44,990 nt of DNA from an uncultured Alistipes sp. (GTDB lineage Bacteria; Bacteroidota; Bacteroidia; Bacteroidales; Rikenellaceae), in the NCBI GenBank assembly GCA_947367255.1, contig CANBCZ010000014.1, positions 1 to 44,990 on the forward strand. The letters are read 5' to 3'. This document shows, one piece after another, positions 26,430 to 34,756 of the stretch. The notes under the pieces were generated by a model. That model made no database searches. It worked only from the letters and a program-made list of their open reading frames with translations, and was not told the DNA's origin. Each line of letters opens with the position of its first letter. Positions within the stretch are counted from its first letter, which is position 1. The translations under genes were made by a program, and so were the position numbers.

Positions 26430-27842
26430 TTAGTGGTTGTAAAGAAACTCGTTACTATTTATCTGCACCCAGACCATATCGAGTGCCAAATCCCTCAACG
26501 ACAGACCATTCTGCTCCATATACTCCTTATAGAGACGCTTCTCGCTGTCAGTTGCCCTTCGTGACAGCACTCGCAGCGTAATGGCATCCGTAAGTTGCTC
26601 GAGAGTTGGGTTCTGCTCGCAAATTTTCTTCAGCACACCACTCTTTCTGATGCGCTGCTCAAGCACAGAAGAGTTCATCAGATAGAGTAACTGCCTTGAC
26701 GATATCTCATTATTACGCTGAGCCTCCAACGACACATCGCGCGACACCTTCCCAAAGAGTTCCAGCTCTGTAGACGATACTGTGGCATCGCCCAGATGGG
26801 TCGCTCTTGTTCGTGGCGGATAGAATGTAAATGGCTCAGGCACACGGCTGCTGTAGGTATCCCAGATGCCTGTAACCGTTGCCAACGCATCGACAATAAC
26901 CTCAGCAGGCAGTCGCTGAGGAGTATAATAACCAGCAGGTGCAGCCTCCGACTCGAACTCATCTGTCAGAAGAATCTTCTTGAGCAACTTGCGCATATCG
27001 AACTTGCTGCTTATGAAGTAGTCGGTCAGCTCTGCAAGCAGTTGCGGGTCGGACGGTCTGTTATCCTCCCTCCAATCATCGGGCTCGTGGACAATGCCGC
27101 GACCAAATATCCAATACCACATACGGTTTACCATAACCTCGGCAAAGCGGCGATTTCGAGAGGATGTGAGCCAATTCACATAGACCTCTCGCCAGTCGGA
27201 GTCCTGTTGAGGGGTGAGGGTTGTTCCATCCTCCAGCTCAATCTGAGTATAGTAGACCTTCTTGTGATAGTCGAGGTATATAATCTCCTCCTTCCACTCT
27301 TTGGTAGACTTAAATCGCACCTGCGAGAAGCAGAGGTGTCCATTATCCCTGCAATCTCTGTTGCCCAAAAAGAGGAGATTGATATTTTTATAGAAGTTCT
27401 CGGGTGTTCTCTGCTGAAATCCTCGGTAGAAGTTTACCGCCGGCGAGCGGAAGTTACTACCCTCTGACAGGAGCAACTCGCGCACCATCTTGTCATACGG
27501 AACATTATTCATCAACTGCTCGTATATCCAACGATTATATGCCTGTACGCCATTGGGCCAGAGGTTGCTCGGAAACTCCGACTTTATACGCAGTATATCT
27601 CCCCAATGCATCTGCATATATTTGAATGAGAGTTCGCTGTTTACCAGTCGCGAGACAAGTCGCTCTCGTTTATTGAAATTATCATCATCAAGAAACCTCT
27701 CGCATGTCTGCGCCGTCGGCAACGAACCGGTCACCGCGAGGTATGCTCGTCGCAGAAATACCTCGTCGGAGCATTGAGCCGACACCACTCGACACATTGC
27801 CACTGATGATATACAAACGATTAATACCAGAAATCTTCTCAT
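26430..27842 (-). CDS. compact DUF1549/DUF1553 (planctomycete-type) protein
   Basis: 470 residues, well short of the 700-1000 usual in Planctomycetes; the N-terminal cytochrome-like domain is absent. Signal peptide ~1-22. The DUF1549 part (~25-210) shows CSDEVFLRRAYLAVTGSLPT, NVPYDKMVRELLLSEGSN, PAVNFYR and INLLFLGNR. The normal CxxCH-type segment is altered to C164...H169, C171. The DUF1553 part (~215-465) shows RRFAEVMVNRMWYWIFGRGIV, FDMRKLLKKILLTDEFES and the terminal SNEFLYNH. It starts 4 bases after the chorismatase-like gene and is followed by DUF1501. Identity is well supported; function is unknown. Confidence 0.85.
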   Translation of the reverse strand: MRRFLVLIVCISSVAMCRVVSAQCSDEVFLRRAYLAVTGSLPTAQTCERFLDDDNFNKRERLVSRLVNSELSFKYMQMHWGDILRIKSEFPSNLWPNGVQAYNRWIYEQLMNNVPYDKMVRELLLSEGSNFRSPAVNFYRGFQQRTPENFYKNINLLFLGNRDCRDNGHLCFSQVRFKSTKEWKEEIIYLDYHKKVYYTQIELEDGTTLTPQQDSDWREVYVNWLTSSRNRRFAEVMVNRMWYWIFGRGIVHEPDDWREDNRPSDPQLLAELTDYFISSKFDMRKLLKKILLTDEFESEAAPAGYYTPQRLPAEVIVDALATVTGIWDTYSSRVPEPFTFYPPRTRATHLGDATVSSTELELFGKVSRDVSLEAQRNNEISSRQLLYLMNSSVLEQRIRKSGVLKKICEQNPTLEQLTDAITLRVLSRRATDSEKRLYKEYMEQNGLSLRDLALDMVWVQINSNEFLYNH

Positions 27843-27846
27843 AATA

Positions 27847-28959
27847 TCACGATATTAAAATACCCTCTATCTCTACCAAAAGTTCACCTCGGCACACATC
27901 GGCAACGGTATATGTTACTGCCACCTGCGGATATGCCCTCTCGACAACCTCTCGCACCTGTTCGTAGTCCTCGGCGTGCTTTATAAAGACATGCAGCTTA
28001 GCATATTGCAGCTTGCAACTCCTGCAACCGCTTCGGAGTAGATTTTCAGCCGATACGAGGTACTCGATATTCTCAATAGTCTTTATCGTCTGCTCCACAA
28101 CAGACTCAGCCTCCAGACTCTGCTCGCCACGAATTGCAGCCGTACCCGAGACAAAGCAGCAGGCACCATACCCACACTCTATCAGTTTGGCACGCTCGAA
28201 CTTCGGGGTGCTCTTTGTTGCATCTGCGCGATGGTCGATAAGCACACTCTTCGAATAGACGTGTGCCGCCACCTGAAGCGGATTGTCTATCGGACATACG
28301 GCACCTGCCCGACCGCTTTTGAATGTAATGCAGCCGACAATAATACCCTCGAACGAGGCTCCGATGCCCGTTGCTGCAGGGTAGCCGTTGCGCCATGCAC
28401 CCTTGCTGTAGTAGGCTGTGCGGGCATCGTTAAACTCCTGATAGTTCTGTTTGCCACAACGGTAGGCGACAATATTACCGATATAGTTCCACTGTCGCAC
28501 GATATCATCGACAGCAAAGCCATATCTTGACAGCAGCGACTCCAGACGACCGAACACCTCGCGGCTCTGCTGCTCGACGCTTGCACCAAAATCGGAGGAT
28601 ACTACGCCCTCCACAAAGAGCATCTTTTCCTCGCCATCTTCGATAACACCATAACAGATGCCGCCAAGCTCCTCTATACGGAATGTGGCGTTACTATCGA
28701 GCGTGTATATATCGAGTGTAAATCCGTCAGCAGGCAATATAGGCTGCGGAACAAGTGTTACGGGCAGCGGTCGGTTCAGAGCACCATGCACAGCACACTT
28801 TATCTCGCCGAGCAGATGATGATACTCCGCGCTATGGTCGGTACCATAGACAACCACACCGCAAATACGGTCGGTAGGCACACCGACAAATGCCCTACTG
28901 ACACCTACCGAGAGGGTCTCCGCGAGAGATATGGTTGTGGTATAGATAGTAAATCCCAT
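27847..28959 (-). CDS. chorismatase/XanB2-like (RidA-superfamily) protein
   Basis: 370 residues from the ATG at 28959; the frame is open to 29061, but the promoter and palindrome lie there. The C-terminal two thirds matches the FkbO/Hyg5/XanB2 chorismatase family by pattern: VRQWNYIGNIV, NYQEFNDARTAYY, YPAATGIG, then NPLQVAAHVYS, TPKFERAKL and CCFVSGTAAIRGE, followed by QTIKTIENIEYL. Members cleave chorismate to hydroxybenzoate- or dihydrobenzoate-type products. The loop SGTAAIRGE differs slightly from the usual SGTASIxGH, so the reaction may differ. It is the first gene of the DUF1549/DUF1501 operon, with a good promoter (28991-29021). Why it is coupled to those genes is not known. No signal peptide. 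Confidence 0.7.
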   Translation of the reverse strand: MGFTIYTTTISLAETLSVGVSRAFVGVPTDRICGVVVYGTDHSAEYHHLLGEIKCAVHGALNRPLPVTLVPQPILPADGFTLDIYTLDSNATFRIEELGGICYGVIEDGEEKMLFVEGVVSSDFGASVEQQSREVFGRLESLLSRYGFAVDDIVRQWNYIGNIVAYRCGKQNYQEFNDARTAYYSKGAWRNGYPAATGIGASFEGIIVGCITFKSGRAGAVCPIDNPLQVAAHVYSKSVLIDHRADATKSTPKFERAKLIECGYGACCFVSGTAAIRGEQSLEAESVVEQTIKTIENIEYLVSAENLLRSGCRSCKLQYAKLHVFIKHAEDYEQVREVVERAYPQVAVTYTVADVCRGELLVEIEGILIS

Positions 28960-28990
28960 AACATTCAGCCAATCTGTTTTATATATAGGA

Positions 28991-29021
28991 TAAAGGTACG
29001 AATAAAAAGTTAAATTGCAAA
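28991..29021 (-). promoter_or_regulatory. promoter of the chorismatase-like/DUF1501 operon
   Basis: On the - strand TTTG (29018-29021), 19 bases, then TACCTTTA (28991-28998), one base off TAnnTTTG. The start codon is at 28959. Spacing is ideal for a Bacteroidota housekeeping promoter. Confidence 0.65.
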
Positions 29022-29026
29022 ATTCG

Positions 29027-29083
29027 ATTTTATGGCAAATTACCACTTTTTTATGCTCCAAGTGGTAATTTCTGCCATAAAAT
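29027..29083. repeat. large imperfect palindrome between divergent promoters
   Basis: Left arm 29027-29048 and right arm 29060-29083 are complementary over 22 bp, with a 2-base bulge in the right arm and an 11-base spacer. It lies between the - strand promoter at 28991 and the SDR gene's -7 box at 29087-29094, covering the expected -33 position of the latter. It could be an operator for a dimeric regulator or a structured leader. Confidence 0.75.
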
Positions 29084-29086
29084 TAC

Positions 29087-29094
29087 TAATTTTG
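29087..29094 (+). promoter_or_regulatory. -7 box of the SDR gene
   Basis: TAATTTTG fits TAnnTTTG, 40 bases before the ATG at 29135. No TTTG stands at the expected -33 place, which is inside the palindrome's right arm, so activation or repression through the palindrome is plausible. Confidence 0.5.
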
Positions 29095-29134
29095 GTACAG
29101 AATGAGATAGATAAACCAACTAACAATATTAGTT

Positions 29135-29896
29135 ATGAAACGATTAAATGGCAATGTAACCCTTATTACGGGTGGCGGTAAAGGTATCGGATTTGGTTTG
29201 GCAGAGGCTTTTGCCGAGGAGGGCTCAAACTTGGTCCTCACAGGCAGAACTGAGTCGCGACTGATTGCAGCAAAGCAAAAGTTGGAGGAGAAATATGGTA
29301 TCGAGGTGTTGCCACTGGTGGCAGATGGAGCCGACGAGGAGGCTATAAAGATGGTGGTGGCAAAGTGTATCGAGAAGTTTGGCAAGCTCAACACATTGGT
29401 AAACAATGCACAGGTATCGAAGTCGGGTATGCCGCTTGTAGAGCACACAAAGGAGGATTTTGACCTTGCTATCTACTCGGGATTGTACGCGGCATTCTTC
29501 TATATGCGAGAGTGCTTCCCATATCTGAAGGCGTCGCGTGGCTCGGTTATCAACTTTGCCTCGGGTGCAGGTCTGTTCGGAAAGCTCGGTCAGGCGTCGT
29601 ATGCCGCAGCCAAAGAGGGTATTCGCGGTATGTCGCGCGTAGCAGCTGCCGAGTGGGGTCCCGATGGCGTCAGAGTGAATGTCATCTGCCCGCTGGCTAT
29701 GACCGAGAGTCTGCAGCAGTGGCGAGAGAACTTCCCCGAGCTCTATGAGAAGACTATTCAGGGTATTCCATTGGGTCACTTTGCCGATCCTAAGGGCGAT
29801 ATTGGTCGCGTCTGCGTATTCCTCGCATCCGAAGATGCCGAGTATGTTACGGGCGAGACTATCACTCTCCAAGGCGGCAGCGGACTAAGACCATAA
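29135..29896 (+). CDS. short-chain dehydrogenase/reductase (SDR)
   Basis: 253 residues, standard classical-SDR length. Cofactor motif TGGGKGIG (~12-19), NNAQ (90-93, usually NNAG), catalytic S143, Y156 and K160 (FASGAG...SYAAAK), and a C-terminal VTGETITLQGGSG. It should reduce a carbonyl or oxidise an alcohol with NAD(P)H. R38 after strand 2 (TGRTES) suggests NADPH preference. It is transcribed alone, divergent from the chorismatase-like operon, and closed by a strong terminator. A metabolic link to the chorismatase-like enzyme (for example aromatic alcohol metabolism) is inference from shared control sequence. Confidence 0.9.
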   Translation: MKRLNGNVTLITGGGKGIGFGLAEAFAEEGSNLVLTGRTESRLIAAKQKLEEKYGIEVLPLVADGADEEAIKMVVAKCIEKFGKLNTLVNNAQVSKSGMPLVEHTKEDFDLAIYSGLYAAFFYMRECFPYLKASRGSVINFASGAGLFGKLGQASYAAAKEGIRGMSRVAAAEWGPDGVRVNVICPLAMTESLQQWRENFPELYEKTIQGIPLGHFADPKGDIGRVCVFLASEDAEYVTGETITLQGGSGLRP

Positions 29897-29913
29897 TTAG
29901 GCTATTACACATA

Positions 29914-29956
29914 AAAAATAGATGGTGTTCAAATCTCTTGAACACCATCTATTTTT
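29914..29956. terminator. bidirectional terminator between SDR and SusCD operon ends
   Basis: A perfect 19-bp stem (29914-29932 with 29938-29956) and 5-base loop, with A tract on the left and T tract on the right. It lies 17 bases after the SDR stop and 14 bases before the end of the - strand operon. Confidence 0.92.
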
Positions 29957-29970
29957 GTGTACATTAGCGA

Positions 29971-32900
29971 TTAGTTACCGAAAACATTACCAGAGAGAGT
30001 TGGTGCAGATGTCCAACCTGTGAACCAGCGCTCCCAGTGCCATACACTTGTCATATCGTTTACAAGTGGACAGAGCTCATCAATCTCAAAAGTGCCTGTT
30101 GCAGGGTCAAAGTTCTTGATAGAACCGATAGCACCACCGATAGTACAATCCGAGATTGGGAACTTAGCGCCACAAGCACCTACGATAGCACCACGACACT
30201 CAAAGTTACGACTATCGTCAGAAGGAACAGTCCATGCAGTGGTAGTCTCGTCCCAGTTGTGAGTTCTATTATTGGTACCCAGAACCTTACCGGAGAAGGT
30301 ACACTTGATAACCTTAGTAGTTGTATCCTTTGCACGACCCAAAATACCACCAATACAGGCGTGCCAGTTCTCTTTTGCAGTCTTCTTACCTGCACCACTC
30401 TGAGTAGTTACAAGGTAAGCTACAGTACCGCTGTTTGTACAGCCTGAGATTGTACAATATGTACCTCCCTCAGTAAACCCTACGATACCACCGAAGAACT
30501 CCTCCTTATACTGAGCCTCACGCTCGTTGGTCACAGTACCCTCGTTAGTACAATTCATAACATCTGTTCTATTGGTCAGACCTGTAATACCACCCACGCG
30601 ATACTTAGCACCGCCCAAAGCACGAACTGTACCCTTATTTACGCAACCATCGACTGTACAACCTACATTACCAAATGCTGCAGTGAAAGTCTCTGTTGAT
30701 GCACCGCCATAGCAAGAGCCGAAGCAACCACCAAGGTAGATCCAACCGGTACCTGTATCCTCTGAATAACCGGTAACATTTCCCTCGTTAGTAGAGTCGT
30801 AAACGCAAACACCATCCTTCATATCGTTGGTATTAACTCCATTCTTTCCTACCAGACCTCCGAGAGCATAAGCATAGCTTGCAGCAATATGTACTGATAC
30901 ATCTGCAGTATTTGTACAACCATCGATAGTTAATGGCTGTGTTGCATAACCAACAATACCGCCTACAAACGGATTGACAGTCTGCTCAACCTTAACAACA
31001 CCTTTGTTTGTACACTCGGTAATAAATACCTCACCTTTAGCATCTGTATTACGACCGTTAGTATAACCGACAATACCGCCAATATATACTCCCAAACCTG
31101 CAGGGCAACCATCACCCAAAGAGATAACGCCATTATTCTCGCACTCGAGAAGCTCATAGTGGCGAGACTGACCTACGATACCTCCGATACAAGGGACATC
31201 CTGTGCAGTAACAGTTACGTTACCATTGTTTACACAGTTCTCGAATACACCATCCTTCTCCTTAGAACGAGTTATATAACCGAAAATACCGCCGACAAGA
31301 GCCGCTTTTGATGCATTTACCTCTACATTACCATTGTTTGTAAGGTCAAGGATCTCCAAATCAAATGCACCGCCATCACCTACAATACCGATAACACCAC
31401 CTACGATAAGCTCAAACTTAGAGTCCCCGTGGTTGTTTGAAACCTCAACATTCTTCTCGTTTGTAAGGTTCTCGATATATACATCTGCATCAGCCACAAC
31501 ACGACCTACAACACCACCGCATCGTGTCTTATTCTCGTGCAGAGCACTTGAGGTGATAACAACCTTGCTGGTAAGGTTCTCCAAAGTAGCACCATAGCTC
31601 TGACCTACAACACCACCGGCATAGAGCCAGAAGTCGTCAACCTCTACAGGGCGTACATAGTTGAGATTAAGAGCACCCTCAACAGTCAGATTCTTCACTG
31701 AAGAGTTAGCAGCCAAAACACCGAACAGACCTGCACTGCCGCAAGTTACATCTGCCTCAACACCATCATAAGTGTAGTACTTGAGGTGGTGGTCAGCATA
31801 GTTGTAGTCGATCTTCAGATCGCTGATAGTGTTCTTCTGACCGTCAAAGTGACCTGCAAACTGAATCTCAACGCCGTCAAAACTACCTGAAGAGTTGTGA
31901 CCGATAGCAATCCAGTTGTTATATTCTGCAAGGCTGATGCTGTTGTTAAGGAATACAACACCGTCCTCATTACAGAAACCTGTACCTACAGGGAAGGTCT
32001 CTATAGAGTTGTTTACCTCGTCGGCAAATGCTTTGAACTCTGCAGCGGTAGAGATACCGTTCTTATGACCATCAAGGATATCCTTGAGCGGCTGGTAAAC
32101 ATGCTTGCACTCTACTACAGGTGCATCATTGTTAGGGGTATAAGCGCTCCAAATAGTGCGGCGGAAGTTCTCGACACCGTTCTTATAGAGCTTAACGCAA
32201 GCCTTACCGTGATATACAGGAGTGTAGTGAGTAGTTACATCTACTGTAACTGCTGCATCTCCCTCACCTTCAGTAACCTGAGATACTACAGGAAGAGATG
32301 CATTAGGAACCACAACCTTTACATTGCGCTTAGTTGCAAAGTCGTGCATTGCAGCGAGCTTTACAGTAGCTGTAGCGTAAGCCTTAGCTGCATTATAATC
32401 CAAAGCACCGGTAGCTGCATCGACAACAACACCATCAACAGCTGCATAAGTGTAACGCTGACGAGATGAGCGACCCAAAGAGAAGCTGTCTGCATTCCAA
32501 GTGCTTGATGCAGAGAGTTCGAACTCTACAACAGACGCAAGCGGCTTCATAACAACAACAAACTTATTGTTCTCGACAACAGTAGTTGCTGCATAAGCAT
32601 AGAGTGGAAGCTTGTTTGACGCCTCACCCTCTACCTGCTCTGCAGGGATCGAATAGGTAGCTGTCAGAGTTGCTGCATCAACACTTGTTACATTGTAGAA
32701 GGCAGCAACCGGAAGGGTTGGATCTACAGCGGTAATTGCATTAGCATCATCCTTTGGAGCAAAGAGTGAACTACGACCTGCCTGCTGTGCTACATAGATG
32801 TATGAAACACCATTGTGTACCAAAGTAAGCTCATCGCCAACCTCCCAAGTAAGGAAAGCGGTAGTACCGTCGAGGTTAGTGTTTACACGGGTAATATCCT

Positions 32901-33057
32901 CGGCAGAAGCCTCTACCAGAATACCCTCACCGCTCCACTGACCGAGATTTTCGGTTCCATTTGGAGCACTAACATCTAAATCGTTTGTCAAATCCTGAGA
33001 GCAGCCTACAACCATTGCAACAGCTGCTGCGAGCATTAAAATCTTCTTCATCGCCAT
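29971..33057 (-). CDS. giant fimbrillin-like / beta-helix surface lipoprotein
   Basis: 1028 residues from the ATG at 33057 (ATG at 33051 also possible). Lipobox MVVGC. The first ~330 residues resemble fimbrillin-family proteins (EDITRVNTNLDGTTAFLTWEVGDELTL; then PLASVVEFELS), the usual N-terminal module of Bacteroidales surface anchors. From ~400 to ~1000 run at least twelve GLUG-like repeats (VGGIVGYATQPLTIDGCTN, GGIVGFTEGGTYCTISGCTN), predicted to form a parallel beta-helix. It is the last gene of the SusC/SusD operon, 19 bases after a 44-residue gene and 14 bases before the terminator. A cell-surface binding or adhesion role is likely; its target is unknown. Confidence 0.82.
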   Translation of the reverse strand: MAMKKILMLAAAVAMVVGCSQDLTNDLDVSAPNGTENLGQWSGEGILVEASAEDITRVNTNLDGTTAFLTWEVGDELTLVHNGVSYIYVAQQAGRSSLFAPKDDANAITAVDPTLPVAAFYNVTSVDAATLTATYSIPAEQVEGEASNKLPLYAYAATTVVENNKFVVVMKPLASVVEFELSASSTWNADSFSLGRSSRQRYTYAAVDGVVVDAATGALDYNAAKAYATATVKLAAMHDFATKRNVKVVVPNASLPVVSQVTEGEGDAAVTVDVTTHYTPVYHGKACVKLYKNGVENFRRTIWSAYTPNNDAPVVECKHVYQPLKDILDGHKNGISTAAEFKAFADEVNNSIETFPVGTGFCNEDGVVFLNNSISLAEYNNWIAIGHNSSGSFDGVEIQFAGHFDGQKNTISDLKIDYNYADHHLKYYTYDGVEADVTCGSAGLFGVLAANSSVKNLTVEGALNLNYVRPVEVDDFWLYAGGVVGQSYGATLENLTSKVVITSSALHENKTRCGGVVGRVVADADVYIENLTNEKNVEVSNNHGDSKFELIVGGVIGIVGDGGAFDLEILDLTNNGNVEVNASKAALVGGIFGYITRSKEKDGVFENCVNNGNVTVTAQDVPCIGGIVGQSRHYELLECENNGVISLGDGCPAGLGVYIGGIVGYTNGRNTDAKGEVFITECTNKGVVKVEQTVNPFVGGIVGYATQPLTIDGCTNTADVSVHIAASYAYALGGLVGKNGVNTNDMKDGVCVYDSTNEGNVTGYSEDTGTGWIYLGGCFGSCYGGASTETFTAAFGNVGCTVDGCVNKGTVRALGGAKYRVGGITGLTNRTDVMNCTNEGTVTNEREAQYKEEFFGGIVGFTEGGTYCTISGCTNSGTVAYLVTTQSGAGKKTAKENWHACIGGILGRAKDTTTKVIKCTFSGKVLGTNNRTHNWDETTTAWTVPSDDSRNFECRGAIVGACGAKFPISDCTIGGAIGSIKNFDPATGTFEIDELCPLVNDMTSVWHWERWFTGWTSAPTLSGNVFGN

Positions 33058-33076
33058 ACTGTTTTTAATGTTTGTA

Positions 33077-33211
33077 CTACTCCTCCGGACGACCATCATA
33101 ATCCGGATCCATAAAGTCGGTCGGTCCCGAGATAGCAAAGCCTCTCTCGAGCGGAATGTTGCACATCGCAACATTTGGTGCCTCATAAACACCCTTAGTC
33201 ATCTTGTTCAT
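33077..33211 (-). CDS. small conserved-looking 44-residue protein
   Basis: 44 codons starting MNKMTKGVYEAPNVAM and ending DPDYDGRPEE. The pattern YEAP...ERGFAISG resembles short peptides I recall from Bacteroidales surface-protein operons, usually left unannotated. It has no signal peptide and an acidic tail. It fits the operon exactly: 18 bases after the BACON gene's stop and 19 bases before the next ATG, the same spacing as the other genes here. The product is unknown. Support comes from spacing, codon use and the motif; the family memory is inference. Confidence 0.65.
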   Translation of the reverse strand: MNKMTKGVYEAPNVAMCNIPLERGFAISGPTDFMDPDYDGRPEE

Positions 33212-33229
33212 AGTGATTAGTAATTTTGG

Positions 33230-34744
33230 TTATAGTTTGGTTATCTTAAAGTTATCGAAGAATAAGCGAATAGAGCGGGCATCGGTCTGAACCTTGGTCT
33301 CGATGGCAAACTCCGTGTCGCGAGTTACATTGTCAAATCGAACCTCAAAACTACCCAAGGTCTTTATAACATCCATTGCTACGGCAACCTCCTGCTCATT
33401 CTCCACGCCATTGGTAATAGCTGTGATGTATACAAGGTTGCAATCAGAGGTGTTAAATCTACCCATATCGAGGCTAAACATTACGCTGATGCTTGCATCT
33501 TGATCAATCTTCGAGAGAATACCCTTTGGTAAGTAGAAACGACCTGTGTGGTTACGGGCGTTACTCTGAGAGGCACGACCAATCTTGAAGTGACCATCAC
33601 CATTTGTATCAACCTCCACATAGGCATAGTTCCAAGTGCGCTCGCCCCTATCAGGCGGTGTGGTATAACCCTTTTCAAGCCAAAGCGCCTTACTCTCTGC
33701 CGGTACGTTTGCATTGCTGTGCAGATACATATTGCAAACCGAGAAACCGTCAGCAAACGGGATATTTGCATCGATAGTATTTGCAAAATCGCGGGTAATC
33801 CAGTTCAGGTCATCCTCAAAGAAGACTGTACCGATAGGATTACTATCCATACTTACGCGAGCCATAGGAGCATTATCCTCGGCAAAGCCCTGAACAAGGA
33901 CAATATCGTCAATCTGATAACCCGCAGGTGCTGCTATTTTGAGGTAGATGTTGTTTGCGATATTCTTCTTGAGCGAAAAGTCTGCAACAACCTTCTGCCA
34001 ACCCTCCGAAGGATTTTCCACACGATAAGAGAATGGGAAGTAATCCTTGCCATTGTCACCCGCCCATATCTTGAGTTGCTCTGTAGAGAGTGCTCCATTA
34101 CGATTACAAGCATTGAACGAGAAGCGGAAAAACTCGTCACCATAGATGCAGATTGGACCGATAACAACCTCAAGGTTCTCCTCACCAAAGTAGAGCGAGT
34201 TACCTGCAGACGAGCCATCAACAGTCGATGGATTCTCGGCAGAGATTGACGCATCGCCATCGTAGATGACCAAGTTAGAGCCAAAACCTGTTGTTGCCCA
34301 ATTATCGAAGCGGTTGATATTGATATTCTCAGCAACGGCACTGTCGCCAAAGCTCTCGCAGTAGTAGCTCAACTGCTCATCAGCGCCCTTCTGATTGATT
34401 GTAACGGTATGGATAACACCATCAAGAGTATCGAAGTTCAGAGTAGCAGTACGCGCAGCATCGTTATTTTCGGCAATGGTCACAAAGACCTCTGTAGTAC
34501 CTGCAGGTGCCGCCTTTGGGGTAAACTCAATCCACGACGCAGCTGCATCATCGACATTGAGCATCCAATAAGTATTAGCAGTAATGTTCAGTATAACCTG
34601 ACCTCCATTGCTATCGATACCGCGGCGGTTGGCATCAACCACAATACGATCAGAGCTCACCTCGCGCACAAACTCCTCCTCAGTCTGACAACCAACAACA
34701 GTCAGAGCAAGTGTTGCAATAATTATATTAAATATCTTCTTCAT
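33230..34744 (-). CDS. BACON-domain lipoprotein
   Basis: 504 residues. Lipobox LTVVGC, C19. A BACON domain at ~30-122 (IDSNGGQVILNITANTYWMLNV...ASWIEFTPKAAPAGTTEVFVTIAENNDAA split across strands, ending VTINQKG) is the family associated with mucin or glycan binding. The remaining ~370 residues are beta-rich, including a jelly-roll-like region (SLYFGEENLEVVIGP, FRFSFNACN, GWQKVVADFSL), probably ligand-binding. Fifth gene of the SusC/SusD operon, 12 bases after the phosphoesterase gene. Likely cell-surface, part of the SusCD capture complex; ligand unknown. Confidence 0.82.
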   Translation of the reverse strand: MKKIFNIIIATLALTVVGCQTEEEFVREVSSDRIVVDANRRGIDSNGGQVILNITANTYWMLNVDDAAASWIEFTPKAAPAGTTEVFVTIAENNDAARTATLNFDTLDGVIHTVTINQKGADEQLSYYCESFGDSAVAENININRFDNWATTGFGSNLVIYDGDASISAENPSTVDGSSAGNSLYFGEENLEVVIGPICIYGDEFFRFSFNACNRNGALSTEQLKIWAGDNGKDYFPFSYRVENPSEGWQKVVADFSLKKNIANNIYLKIAAPAGYQIDDIVLVQGFAEDNAPMARVSMDSNPIGTVFFEDDLNWITRDFANTIDANIPFADGFSVCNMYLHSNANVPAESKALWLEKGYTTPPDRGERTWNYAYVEVDTNGDGHFKIGRASQSNARNHTGRFYLPKGILSKIDQDASISVMFSLDMGRFNTSDCNLVYITAITNGVENEQEVAVAMDVIKTLGSFEVRFDNVTRDTEFAIETKVQTDARSIRLFFDNFKITKL

Positions 34745-34756
34745 AGCTGTTCACTT

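Noticed and set aside
26796..27467. 223-codon + strand frame opposite the DUF1549 gene
   Set aside because: Antisense to a well-supported gene and without recognisable domains.
31897..32469. 190-codon + strand frame opposite the giant lipoprotein
   Set aside because: Antisense to a clear signal-bearing, repeat-containing gene; composition not protein-like.
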